Assembly: GCA_963662575.1 (NCBI GenBank)
Contig: OY759723.1
Coordinates: 1,116,001-1,180,000, forward strand
Source: Bin5 sp963662575
Lineage (GTDB): Bacteria; Chloroflexota; Anaerolineae; Caldilineales; Caldilineaceae
Direction: 5' to 3'
Length of the DNA stretch: 64,000 nt
Positions within the stretch are counted from its first letter, which is position 1. Each line of letters opens with the position of its first letter. The notes under the pieces are model-generated. The model did no database searches, was not told the DNA's origin, and saw nothing but the letters and a program-made list of their open reading frames with translations. Shown here one piece after another: positions 52,441 to 60,265 of this stretch. The translations under genes and the position numbers were made by a program.

Positions 52441-53115
52441 CTAATTCTGGCCGCGTCGCAATGTGCTGATCACCGCTACAAGCAGCACCGTCAGCGCAAT
52501 CGCGGCCAGGATTGGCTGTTGAGGTCCCAATGCCTCCCAGATGGTGTCGAAATTGGACTCCATCATGTCGGTCACGCTGCGCAGAAACCCCTGCACGCCC
52601 GTGCCGGGCGTTGAGACTGACGCAACCCCGACCTCCGGAATGAAGGCGATCAGCCGCGGCGCAAAGGTAGGAATGTAAAACAGTCCGTTGCCCATGCCTA
52701 TTATCGCCGCCAGGAGGCCCGAAGAGCTCTGACTGTCTGAAATCGCCTTGTTGGTCAGTATGTAGGTAAGAAGCAGCAGCCCCGACCAGACCAGAAACGA
52801 GACTGTCGGCTGGTCCGCTTCGGAGAGCCATTCCGAGGGGCCCAGCGTGTACACCGGTTCGCTGTCTCCCCCCGCGCCCCCTGCGCGCAGCGAGGCCAGC
52901 AGCTTTGCGCCTATACTGATGACACCAAAAATGATGCCCAACACCTGCCTTACGATATCCAGGGCCAGGCCCTGATTTTGTTGCAGCAAGAAGAAGCCGC
53001 CGATCGAAACGGTCAGCACCGACAACTCCCGGAACAGGCCCCGTCGGAAGCCGATCCAACCAAAGAGGAGAACGTAGAGTACAAATGCAACTGTGCCTGG
53101 CGTAGTTTCACTCAT
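52441..53115 (-). CDS. CvpA-like membrane protein (first of two)
   Basis: A 224-residue protein with five hydrophobic helices, starting FVLYVLLFGWIGFRRGLFRELSVLTVSIGGF, again the CvpA layout (helix, Arg/Glu-rich turn, helix). A Gly/Ser-rich loop lies near 75-95. It differs enough from the neighbour for an ancient duplication. Its gene follows murG by 150 bases, which include 14-bp repeats. Confidence 0.6.
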   Translation of the reverse strand: MSETTPGTVAFVLYVLLFGWIGFRRGLFRELSVLTVSIGGFFLLQQNQGLALDIVRQVLGIIFGVISIGAKLLASLRAGGAGGDSEPVYTLGPSEWLSEADQPTVSFLVWSGLLLLTYILTNKAISDSQSSSGLLAAIIGMGNGLFYIPTFAPRLIAFIPEVGVASVSTPGTGVQGFLRSVTDMMESNFDTIWEALGPQQPILAAIALTVLLVAVISTLRRGQN

Positions 53116-53178
53116 TTTTTTGTGCTTTCATCCTTGGAGGTGGGCGCCTTCTGGGTCTGTCCCGCCTGCATTACAAAT

Positions 53179-53241
53179 ATGATCCATGATCACAATTCCT
53201 GATCTACAATCCCTGATCTACAGTCTATGATCACAGTCCAT
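53179..53241. repeat. 14-bp tandem repeats (TGATCTA/CAATCCC type) between murG and the CvpA-like gene
   Basis: Units TGATCTA-CAATCCC (53200), TGATCTA-CAGTCTA (53214) and TGATCAC-AGTCCAT (53228) follow a shorter unit at 53187. They fill the gap, about 65 bases upstream of the CvpA-like start. Confidence 0.7.
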
Positions 53242-53265
53242 AGCGCCGGTGGCCGGTGAACTGCG

Positions 53266-54408
53266 CTAGCCATGAATCGCGAGCCGCTGTAGTTCGCGTA
53301 CGATATTGTCTGCCGCTTGAGGCCGGGCCAAAGCGCCGACCGCCGCCCCCATCGCGAGCCGGCGGCTCCCGTCCGACAGCAGCGCCGCTATGGTCGGTTC
53401 CAGCCTTTCGGCCAGCTGTCCGTCCTCGACAATGACGGCGCCGCCGGATTCGGCCAGTTTCTGCGCATTGGGGACCTGGTGGGAGCCGGCGCCAGGCAAG
53501 GGCGCCAGTACCGATGGCAGACGCGCCAGCGGAAACTCGGCCAACACACTGGCCCCGGCACGGGCTACCGCCAGGTCTGCGCTGGCCAGCGCCCAGGCCA
53601 TCTCCTCATGCAGATAGGCCACGGGATGGTAGCGGTCGGCCAACAGGGTATAGGGAAGATCCGGCCCTTCCTGTTCCAGCAGCGGCCAGTCGCGCGTACC
53701 GACGACGTGCAGAATCTGGCAGGCGGGCAACAGGAGCGGCGCGGCCTGCCAGACAGCCTGGTTGATGCTGCGCGCGCCCTGGCTGCCGCCGAACACCAGC
53801 AGCAGTGGCAGTCCGTCCTCCAACTCCAGTCCCAGCTTGCGCGTCAACTTCTGGCGAGCTGCCTGTCTGTCCTCAATTGCCTTCACAACGCCAGCGCGCA
53901 CAGGGTAGCCGGTGACCACCGCCTTGCGGCCAAAGAAGCTGGCCACCTCGGGGAAGCTGACAGCGACCCGCTGGGCGAGCCGGCTGAGCCAGCGCACTGC
54001 CAAGCCGGGCGTCATGTCCGGCAGATAGATCATCACCGGCACCGACCGCATCCGACATGCTATCGCGACCGGCGCCATCACATATCCGCCGGTGGCAAAG
54101 CATGCCTGCGGGCGAAACTCTTCGAGAATCTGCAGAGACTGCCGTATACCTGACGTCACTTTGGCCAGACTGCGTGATGCCATCAATGGATTGCGTCCTC
54201 GCAACGCGCCGCTTTGAATGCTGTGGAAGGGGATTCCAGCGTCCTGCACGAGAGGGTGCTCGATGCCGGTCCTGCTCCCCAGCCACAGCAGGGCAGGGTT
54301 AACCTGAGCGGGCGCGGCGGTCAGAGCGTTCGTTCGTAGCTGTTCGACGACGGCGAGAGCCGGATATACGTGTCCCCCGGTTCCACCACCCGAAATTAGA
54401 AGGCGCAT
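53266..54408 (-). CDS. murG: UDP-GlcNAc:lipid I N-acetylglucosaminyltransferase
   Basis: A 380-residue GT28 glycosyltransferase converting lipid I to lipid II at the inner face of the membrane. The acceptor loop is LLISGGGTGGHVYPALAV; then GALRGR, ATGGYVMAPVAIA, GYPVRAGV, FGGSQGARSINQAV and the donor site AVARAGASVLAEF. The start is fixed by the N-terminal G-loop. The upstream ftsW frame runs 110 bases into it. Confidence 0.95.
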   Translation of the reverse strand: MRLLISGGGTGGHVYPALAVVEQLRTNALTAAPAQVNPALLWLGSRTGIEHPLVQDAGIPFHSIQSGALRGRNPLMASRSLAKVTSGIRQSLQILEEFRPQACFATGGYVMAPVAIACRMRSVPVMIYLPDMTPGLAVRWLSRLAQRVAVSFPEVASFFGRKAVVTGYPVRAGVVKAIEDRQAARQKLTRKLGLELEDGLPLLLVFGGSQGARSINQAVWQAAPLLLPACQILHVVGTRDWPLLEQEGPDLPYTLLADRYHPVAYLHEEMAWALASADLAVARAGASVLAEFPLARLPSVLAPLPGAGSHQVPNAQKLAESGGAVIVEDGQLAERLEPTIAALLSDGSRRLAMGAAVGALARPQAADNIVRELQRLAIHG

Positions 54409-55669
54409 GGGCTGTTTGCCCTGAGGGGCCAGAGGATGCCCCGGATTTTCTTGACCTCAGAACGTTGAATAGACCCCCGCCAGGCCGGTCGTCCGCTGTG
54501 GCGTGCGGGCGTGCGCCGGCTGCGCCGCGACGGGGCGCGGCGGGCGGGGGTTGACCGCGATACCGGCTGATATTCAGCAGTATGCCGGCAGCCCCCATTG
54601 ACGTGACAAGAGAACTGCCGCCGAAGCTGACGAACGGTAGTGTTACGCCGGTGGGGGGCGCGACGGCCACGGCTACGGCGATGTGAATTATGGCCTGCAA
54701 GATGATGAGCGCGGTGATGCCCACTGCAAGCAAAGAGCCGAAGACATCCGGCGATTCACTGGCGATGCGCAGACCTCGATAGACAAACAGCGTGAAGAGC
54801 AGGATCACCAGCAGCGTGCCCAGCAGCCCCATTTCCTCGCCGATTACCGCAAAGATATTGTCCGACCAGCTCAGGGGCAATCTGCCGGGCAACTTTTCAG
54901 TACTGTTGCCCAGTCCCACGCCGAGCGGGCCGCCCCGGACAATCGCGGTGCTGGCTTCGCGAATCTGCCACTCAGGACTGTTCAGAGGAGACTGGATCGA
55001 CTCCAGCAGCGCGCTGACCCGGCGGCTGGCATAGCTGTTGCGGGTAATCACCAGCCAGAAGGTGACGACGGCCACAAACCCGCCCAGGAAAAGCTGCTTC
55101 AACTCAGCGCCCGCCAGGAAAAATATGATCAGCGCGGTGGCAACGATCAGAATCGTCGTGCTGATATCCGGTTGCGCCACGATCAGCCCCGTCACGATCC
55201 CCATCAGCACGCCAAAGGGAATTAGACCATAGTTGATATCTTTGATGCGGCTGCCTTTGCTGGCAAGCCAGGTGCTGATGTAGATGAGAACGATGACTTT
55301 GACGGGTTCACTAGGTTGTACGCGGCCGCCGAAGGTACGGGTGGCGCCGAAGCGGTTTTCGCCGTAAAAGAGGACGGCCATCAGGGAGAGCAGCCCCAGC
55401 GCCATCAGGGGTATACTCCACCGCTCCCATATCCGGTAGGGAACGAGCGCAGCGCCGACCAGGACCACCAGACCGACCCCCAGCCAGCGGATTTGCAGCA
55501 ATACATAGTAGAAGGGAGATTCCCGGTTTTCCAGCGCCCAAGGGTAACTGGCGCTGAAGACCATTACAAACCCGAACAGAATCAGGCAGGTCAGGACCGT
55601 GGCCAGCGCCCAATCGAAGTTGAGCCCGTACCTGCCGAACTGTTTCGCGTTGTTGACCTGTAGCGCCAT
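54299..55669 (-). CDS. ftsW: Peptidoglycan polymerase/flippase FtsW (SEDS)
   Basis: A 456-residue SEDS protein with about ten helices: FVMVFSASYPWALE (helix 1), AQPDISTTILI, SWSDNIFAVIGEEMGLLG and VAPPTGVTLPFVSFGGSSLVTSMGAAGILL near 365. It polymerises septal glycan together with FtsI. After residue 380 a basic Pro/Gly/Arg tail (about 75 residues) follows, and its last 36 codons overlap murG in another frame. GAGGAACG precedes the ATG. Confidence 0.93.
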   Translation of the reverse strand: MALQVNNAKQFGRYGLNFDWALATVLTCLILFGFVMVFSASYPWALENRESPFYYVLLQIRWLGVGLVVLVGAALVPYRIWERWSIPLMALGLLSLMAVLFYGENRFGATRTFGGRVQPSEPVKVIVLIYISTWLASKGSRIKDINYGLIPFGVLMGIVTGLIVAQPDISTTILIVATALIIFFLAGAELKQLFLGGFVAVVTFWLVITRNSYASRRVSALLESIQSPLNSPEWQIREASTAIVRGGPLGVGLGNSTEKLPGRLPLSWSDNIFAVIGEEMGLLGTLLVILLFTLFVYRGLRIASESPDVFGSLLAVGITALIILQAIIHIAVAVAVAPPTGVTLPFVSFGGSSLVTSMGAAGILLNISRYRGQPPPAAPRRGAAGARPHATADDRPGGGLFNVLRSRKSGASSGPSGQTAHAPSNFGWWNRGTRISGSRRRRTATNERSDRRARSG

Positions 55670-55758
55670 TGTCGTTCCTCTATAGTCGGCCTATAGTCCG
55701 CCGCAACCTGCAGTAGCCGGTGTGTTCCTGTCAAAGGGCCGGCATACTGCGGTTGCCG

Positions 55759-57303
55759 CTAACCGCTAACCACCAAATTGCGGAAATGCTCCCCGCGCTG
55801 TTCGAAGTTTTTGTAGGCATCGTAACTGGTGCCGCCCGGCGAAAACAGCACAACCGTACCCGGCGTCGCCGTCTGCTTGGCCAGGACAACGGCCTCATCC
55901 AGGCGCTGTACCACGGCGCAACAGGGAGCGATTATACGCCGGAACGAGGCCCTTTCCCTCACCTTGTCGGCGATCATGGACCCTGCTTCCCCGAACCCGA
56001 TCAGGCATTGGACCCGGTCCAGCACTTCGTCGGCGAACGTATCCCAGGGTAAATTCTTGTCTTTGCCGCCGGCCAGGAGAATGAGTGTCTGCGCGCCCGG
56101 TGGGAAGACCTGCAGTCCGGCGACGGCCCGCTCCGGCGCAGTCGCGATGCTGTCGTTGATCCATACAACGTTGCCCTTGGGCGGCATCTCCTCCAGCCTG
56201 TGCGGTACACCGGCAAAGGAGCGGGCAACGCGCCCCATCGCCTCTACAGATGCGCCGGCGGCGCCGCTTACCGCGGCCGCGCCCAACAGGTTGCTGATAT
56301 TGTGCTCGCCCCGCAACCGCACATCGCTGCGGCGGCAGAAGGGCCGGCCTTCGAAAATCAGGTCTTCGGTCGATTCGGATGCCCAGGCGCCGGCTTCCAG
56401 TGCATGGTCATCGGCGCTGCCGGCCACCCGCCGGATTCGGCTCGAAGAGGTGGAAAAAGGGACGAGCCGCCGGTCTTTGCCCAGGGCAGATCGGCATTGC
56501 GCCAGGAGGGAGTCCAATTCCCAGTCGGCGGGAACCGGCGTTTCTTCATCATGCCAGCCGGCCATCCGGCCAGCCACCGGATCATCGGCGTTGAGGACCA
56601 CCACGCTGGTCGGCTTCAGATGGCGCAACAGATTGGATTTCGCCAGAGTGTAGTCGGACATTGATGAATGCCGGTCCAGGTGATTTGGCGTGATATTGAG
56701 AATGGCGGCCACGTCCGGCCCCAGCTGGTCGAGCGGCCCATAGGCCAGATTCGGGTCGAACAGTTCGAGTTGAAAGCTGCTCAGTTCCAGCACCATCATG
56801 TCATCTTGCCGAATCGTATCGAGGCGATCCAACAGCGGCCTGCCGATATTGCCGCCAACGTGGACGGTACGAGCGGCGCCGACAGTCTCTTGCAACATTT
56901 CTCCGACGAGCGTTGTCGTTGTTGTCTTGCCGCTGCTGCCGGTGATGGCGATGACAGGGCAGGGCGCCAGTTGCATTGTGAGCAGGCTGTCATTGCTCAG
57001 AGGGATGCCGCGCCGCATGGCATCCTGCACCAGCGGCGTTTGCAGCATCACGCCGCCGCTGAGGCAGAGCAGATCGCAGTCATCCAGCAGGTCAGGAGGG
57101 TGTCCGCCCAGGGCCAGCACGACCGGCAGATCACCCAGCTGATCCAACTCTTCCGTCAATTTTTGGGCCGGCGCGACATCGCTAATCGTTACATTTGCTC
57201 CTGATGCCGCGAAGAAACGGGCCAAGGCCAATCCTTGCCGGCCCATCCCCAGAATAACGACATTGCGTTTTTCAAAGTTGAACTCTTCGCTGTTGGCAAT
57301 CAC
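55759..57303 (-). CDS. murD: UDP-N-acetylmuramoylalanine--D-glutamate ligase
   Basis: A 514-residue Mur ligase adding D-Glu. Rossmann-like N-terminus VVILGMGRQGLALARFF, ATP site AITGSSGKTTTTTL, then VLELSSFQLE and NITPNHLDRHSSMSDY, and a glutamate-site Ser in the C-terminus (FSPGGTSYDAYKNFEQRGE). An insert near 275-320 lengthens it over E. coli MurD. The start is GTG with AAGGAG 10 bases before it. Confidence 0.94.
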   Translation of the reverse strand: MIANSEEFNFEKRNVVILGMGRQGLALARFFAASGANVTISDVAPAQKLTEELDQLGDLPVVLALGGHPPDLLDDCDLLCLSGGVMLQTPLVQDAMRRGIPLSNDSLLTMQLAPCPVIAITGSSGKTTTTTLVGEMLQETVGAARTVHVGGNIGRPLLDRLDTIRQDDMMVLELSSFQLELFDPNLAYGPLDQLGPDVAAILNITPNHLDRHSSMSDYTLAKSNLLRHLKPTSVVVLNADDPVAGRMAGWHDEETPVPADWELDSLLAQCRSALGKDRRLVPFSTSSSRIRRVAGSADDHALEAGAWASESTEDLIFEGRPFCRRSDVRLRGEHNISNLLGAAAVSGAAGASVEAMGRVARSFAGVPHRLEEMPPKGNVVWINDSIATAPERAVAGLQVFPPGAQTLILLAGGKDKNLPWDTFADEVLDRVQCLIGFGEAGSMIADKVRERASFRRIIAPCCAVVQRLDEAVVLAKQTATPGTVVLFSPGGTSYDAYKNFEQRGEHFRNLVVSG

Positions 57304-57429
57304 GAATTTATTCTCCTTCCAGTTTCCAGATCCTGGTCAGTGCCTTGCCCCCGGCAGTTACCCAAGGCTGAAAACCGGTTACTAAGAATTGAGGTGCAGT
57401 TGCCAGCATGAGACCTGTGTAGTCGGCGG

Positions 57430-58437
57430 TCATCCATTCCACAGCGCCAGGGCCACCCCCAGCATTCCACTCAGCACACCGACTATCCAGAATCTCTCTT
57501 TGACCTGTGTTTCACTCCAACCCATCAACTCAAAATGATGGTGGATCGGAGTCATCTTGAACAGGCGGATATCACGACCCAGGTAGCGGCGGCTGAACTT
57601 TGCATACGCTACCTGCACCAATACGGAAACCGTTTCGGCGACAAATACGAACCCTACGACCGGCAGCAGCAGCCATTGACCGGTCATCAGCGCCACCAAT
57701 GCAAGCGTTGCACCCAAAGCGAGGCTGCCGGTGTCACCCATAAAGATATGGGCCGGATGGGCGTTGAACCAGAGAAATGCGAACAGAGCGCCCACCACCG
57801 TGAAACAGAAAGCCGCCAGATAGGTTTGCCCCTGCATATGGGCGATCAGCCCATAACTCGCAAACGAAATACTGCTGATGCTCCCCGCCAGACTGTCCAG
57901 CCCATCCGTCAGATTTACCGCATTGCTGAATCCGATAATGATAAAAATTCCCGCCGGGATGAACAGCCAGCCGATTGGAACCCACTGGGTAATGCCAGGC
58001 ACGCCTACATAGTACAGATCGGGTGGCCCGAAATAGAGAATGCCCACGATGATCGCGGCAAACACAAACTGGAATCCGCTCTTCATCCACGCCGACATCC
58101 CCTTGCCCTTGCCCCTGCCGCGCAGTCCCAGCCAGTCATCGACAGCCCCCAGGATTGCGTGCGCCGCCAGACAGAAAAAGAGCAACAGGGTACTCTTGCC
58201 TATCAGCGTGAAGCCAAGCAGATTGGCCAGATTGAGCGCCCCCGTGATCAGCAGGACCGGCACCACAAATAGCAGTCCGCCCATCGTTGGCGTCCCCGTC
58301 TTCTCCTGATGCGAATCCGGTCCTTCCATCCGCACCTGCTTGCCGATTCGGTGGTGTCGCAACAGGGCGATCAGCGGCTGCCCCCAAATCACGGCAATGA
58401 AAAAGCTGAGTGTCCCCAGCACCAACGGAGATTCCAT
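57430..58437 (-). CDS. mraY: Phospho-N-acetylmuramoyl-pentapeptide transferase
   Basis: A 335-residue membrane enzyme making lipid I from UDP-MurNAc-pentapeptide and undecaprenyl phosphate. Ten helices are expected. The catalytic Asp pair is in AVDDWLGL, with NLTDGLDSLAG and the HMTPIHHHFE-type end seen as FKMTPIHHHFELMGWSE. GGAAGG, the ribosome site, lies in the murF stop region. Confidence 0.96.
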   Translation of the reverse strand: MESPLVLGTLSFFIAVIWGQPLIALLRHHRIGKQVRMEGPDSHQEKTGTPTMGGLLFVVPVLLITGALNLANLLGFTLIGKSTLLLFFCLAAHAILGAVDDWLGLRGRGKGKGMSAWMKSGFQFVFAAIIVGILYFGPPDLYYVGVPGITQWVPIGWLFIPAGIFIIIGFSNAVNLTDGLDSLAGSISSISFASYGLIAHMQGQTYLAAFCFTVVGALFAFLWFNAHPAHIFMGDTGSLALGATLALVALMTGQWLLLPVVGFVFVAETVSVLVQVAYAKFSRRYLGRDIRLFKMTPIHHHFELMGWSETQVKERFWIVGVLSGMLGVALALWNG

Positions 58438-58448
58438 CGATGAGCCTT

Positions 58449-60200
58449 TTAACCTTCCAGGAGGCCGCCGTCGACCCCATCGTCGAGCTTTTGGCGGCGG
58501 GCGAGATCTGGCGCTGCAACTGTTGCCGGCTCTCGTGAAATCTCGCCGACGATTCTGTCCATCCCTACTGCACGGCTGCCTTTGACGAGCACCAGGTCCT
58601 GCGGTTGTGCCAGCCCCTTCAAAACCTGAACAGCCGTCTCGAAATCGTCGGTTGCGTACACAGCTTGCGAGGACAGGCCTGCCTTTCGAGCCTCATCGGC
58701 GATAATCCGGCCCAGGCCGCCGACTGTAACCAGCAGATCGGTTACGCCCGCGGCATGGGCGCCCACCTGTTTGTGTCCCTCTGTCGTGAAGGCGCCCAGC
58801 TCCCGCATATCGCCGAGAATCGCGATGCGGCGGCCGCCGCGGATTTTGCGAGAGTGCCCGTTGACAGACTGGGACGTTCTTTTCGCTGCCCCTGAGTCCA
58901 ACTCCAGGCTCTTGGCGGCGGGCGAACAATCCGCGCGCGCCTGGCCGCGGGTGAACAGATCGTCCAGCAGATTGAGGGCGGCCAAGGTGCTGATTGGGCT
59001 GGCGTTGTAGGTGTCGTCGATGACGGTGCTGCCGTTGATGCCCGGCATCACAACAAGCCGCAACTGATTCTGCGCCCGCTGCAGGCCGGTGACGATCTCT
59101 TGCCAGGTCAGATCGTTGACAATCCCGACGGCAGCCGCGCCCAGGGCCGTATACACCGAGTGTCTGCCCAAAAGGGGCACGCTCAGGCGCTGGCTGTGGA
59201 TGCGGCCGTTCTCCTGACGGTGATGGAAACGGAAACGGATGCCTTCCATGCCCAGGCTTTCGATCTCGTCGGCCCACAGATCGGCTTCAGCGCTGAGGCC
59301 ATAGAAGAAAGGGCGGGCATCGGTGCGCGCTGCCATAGCCCGAACGCGGGCGTCGTCCCGGTTCAGAATGGCTACGCCCCCGTCCTGCGCTTTGGGCAGA
59401 GCCTCCACGAGCTCGGCCTTGGCTTGTGCGATCCGGTCTATCGTGCCCAGCCGCTCCAAATGGGTCGGGCCGACATTGGTCACAACGCCAACATGGGGCC
59501 GCGCCAAGTTGCACAGCAGGCGGATTTCCCCCAGGTCGTACATTCCCATCTCCAAGACTGTGCGCTCGTGGCCGGTGTGCAGCCCCAGCAGAGCCAGCGG
59601 CAACCCCTGTTCGCTGTTGAGATTGCCGGTGTTGTGATGGGTGCGGTAGCGTTGGGCGAGGACCGAAGCAGCCAACTCTTTTGTGCTGGTTTTGCCTACG
59701 CTGCCGGTCACACCGACCACCCGCAGATCCGGACGGGTGCGATGCAGCCGTTGAAAGATGCCCGCGGCCTGTAGAGCCGTATTGGCGTCGGCTACAATGT
59801 AGGCAATGGCGCGGCCGGGCTCAAACTGCGCGGAATGAAGACAAAGCCGCGGGCGGGCGCGGTGCGGTTGTTCTCTCTCTTCTTTCTTCTCTTCACCCTC
59901 GCCGCGTCCGCCGCGGCAGTCGACCAGCAGCGCATCGGTTGCGCGCAGCTGCTCAAGGCCCCGCTCTTCGCAGATGATTGCATCGGCGCCAGCGGCTATT
60001 GCCTGGCCAATGTAGTTGTGGCCGTCTGTGCGCGCGCCGCTGAAAGCAATAAACAGAGATCCTGCTTCGACGTCGCGGCTGTCCAGGGTGGCACAACTGA
60101 TGGGCCGGGGCGTCAACGTTGGCGGCGGCGGGATCCCCGTCAGCGCCTGCCAGAGTGTATGCTGGGTGATAAAAGTCTCTACGTTTGGTCGGTCTGCCAC
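58449..60200 (-). CDS. murF: UDP-MurNAc-tripeptide--D-Ala-D-Ala ligase
   Basis: A 583-residue Mur ligase adding D-Ala-D-Ala. DSRDVEAGSLFIAFSGARTDGHNYI (MurE/F N-domain), VTGSVGKTSTKEL (ATP), NTGNLNSEQGLPLALLG, MGMYDLGEIRLL, NVGPTHLERLG, and IDDTYNASPISTLAALNLL. A charged insert (GEGEEKKEEREQ region, near 105-140) falls on a heptad array (59871-59898). The GTG at 60200 was chosen because AAAGGA precedes it; a GTG at 60269 lacks one. murE is not found upstream. Confidence 0.94.
   Translation of the reverse strand: MADRPNVETFITQHTLWQALTGIPPPPTLTPRPISCATLDSRDVEAGSLFIAFSGARTDGHNYIGQAIAAGADAIICEERGLEQLRATDALLVDCRGGRGEGEEKKEEREQPHRARPRLCLHSAQFEPGRAIAYIVADANTALQAAGIFQRLHRTRPDLRVVGVTGSVGKTSTKELAASVLAQRYRTHHNTGNLNSEQGLPLALLGLHTGHERTVLEMGMYDLGEIRLLCNLARPHVGVVTNVGPTHLERLGTIDRIAQAKAELVEALPKAQDGGVAILNRDDARVRAMAARTDARPFFYGLSAEADLWADEIESLGMEGIRFRFHHRQENGRIHSQRLSVPLLGRHSVYTALGAAAVGIVNDLTWQEIVTGLQRAQNQLRLVVMPGINGSTVIDDTYNASPISTLAALNLLDDLFTRGQARADCSPAAKSLELDSGAAKRTSQSVNGHSRKIRGGRRIAILGDMRELGAFTTEGHKQVGAHAAGVTDLLVTVGGLGRIIADEARKAGLSSQAVYATDDFETAVQVLKGLAQPQDLVLVKGSRAVGMDRIVGEISREPATVAAPDLARRQKLDDGVDGGLLEG
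59871..59898. repeat. Heptad array inside murF
   Basis: On the minus strand: GGGTGAA, GAGAAGA, AAGAAGA, GAGAGAA. It encodes part of the Glu/Lys-rich insert of MurF, a region where other MurF proteins have no insert. Confidence 0.6.
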
Positions 60201-60265
60201 CGATTCAGATTCCTTTGAACAGTAGTGGCTCGTCGCTGCACCTGCCACTGGCAACCAGCTGTGAA

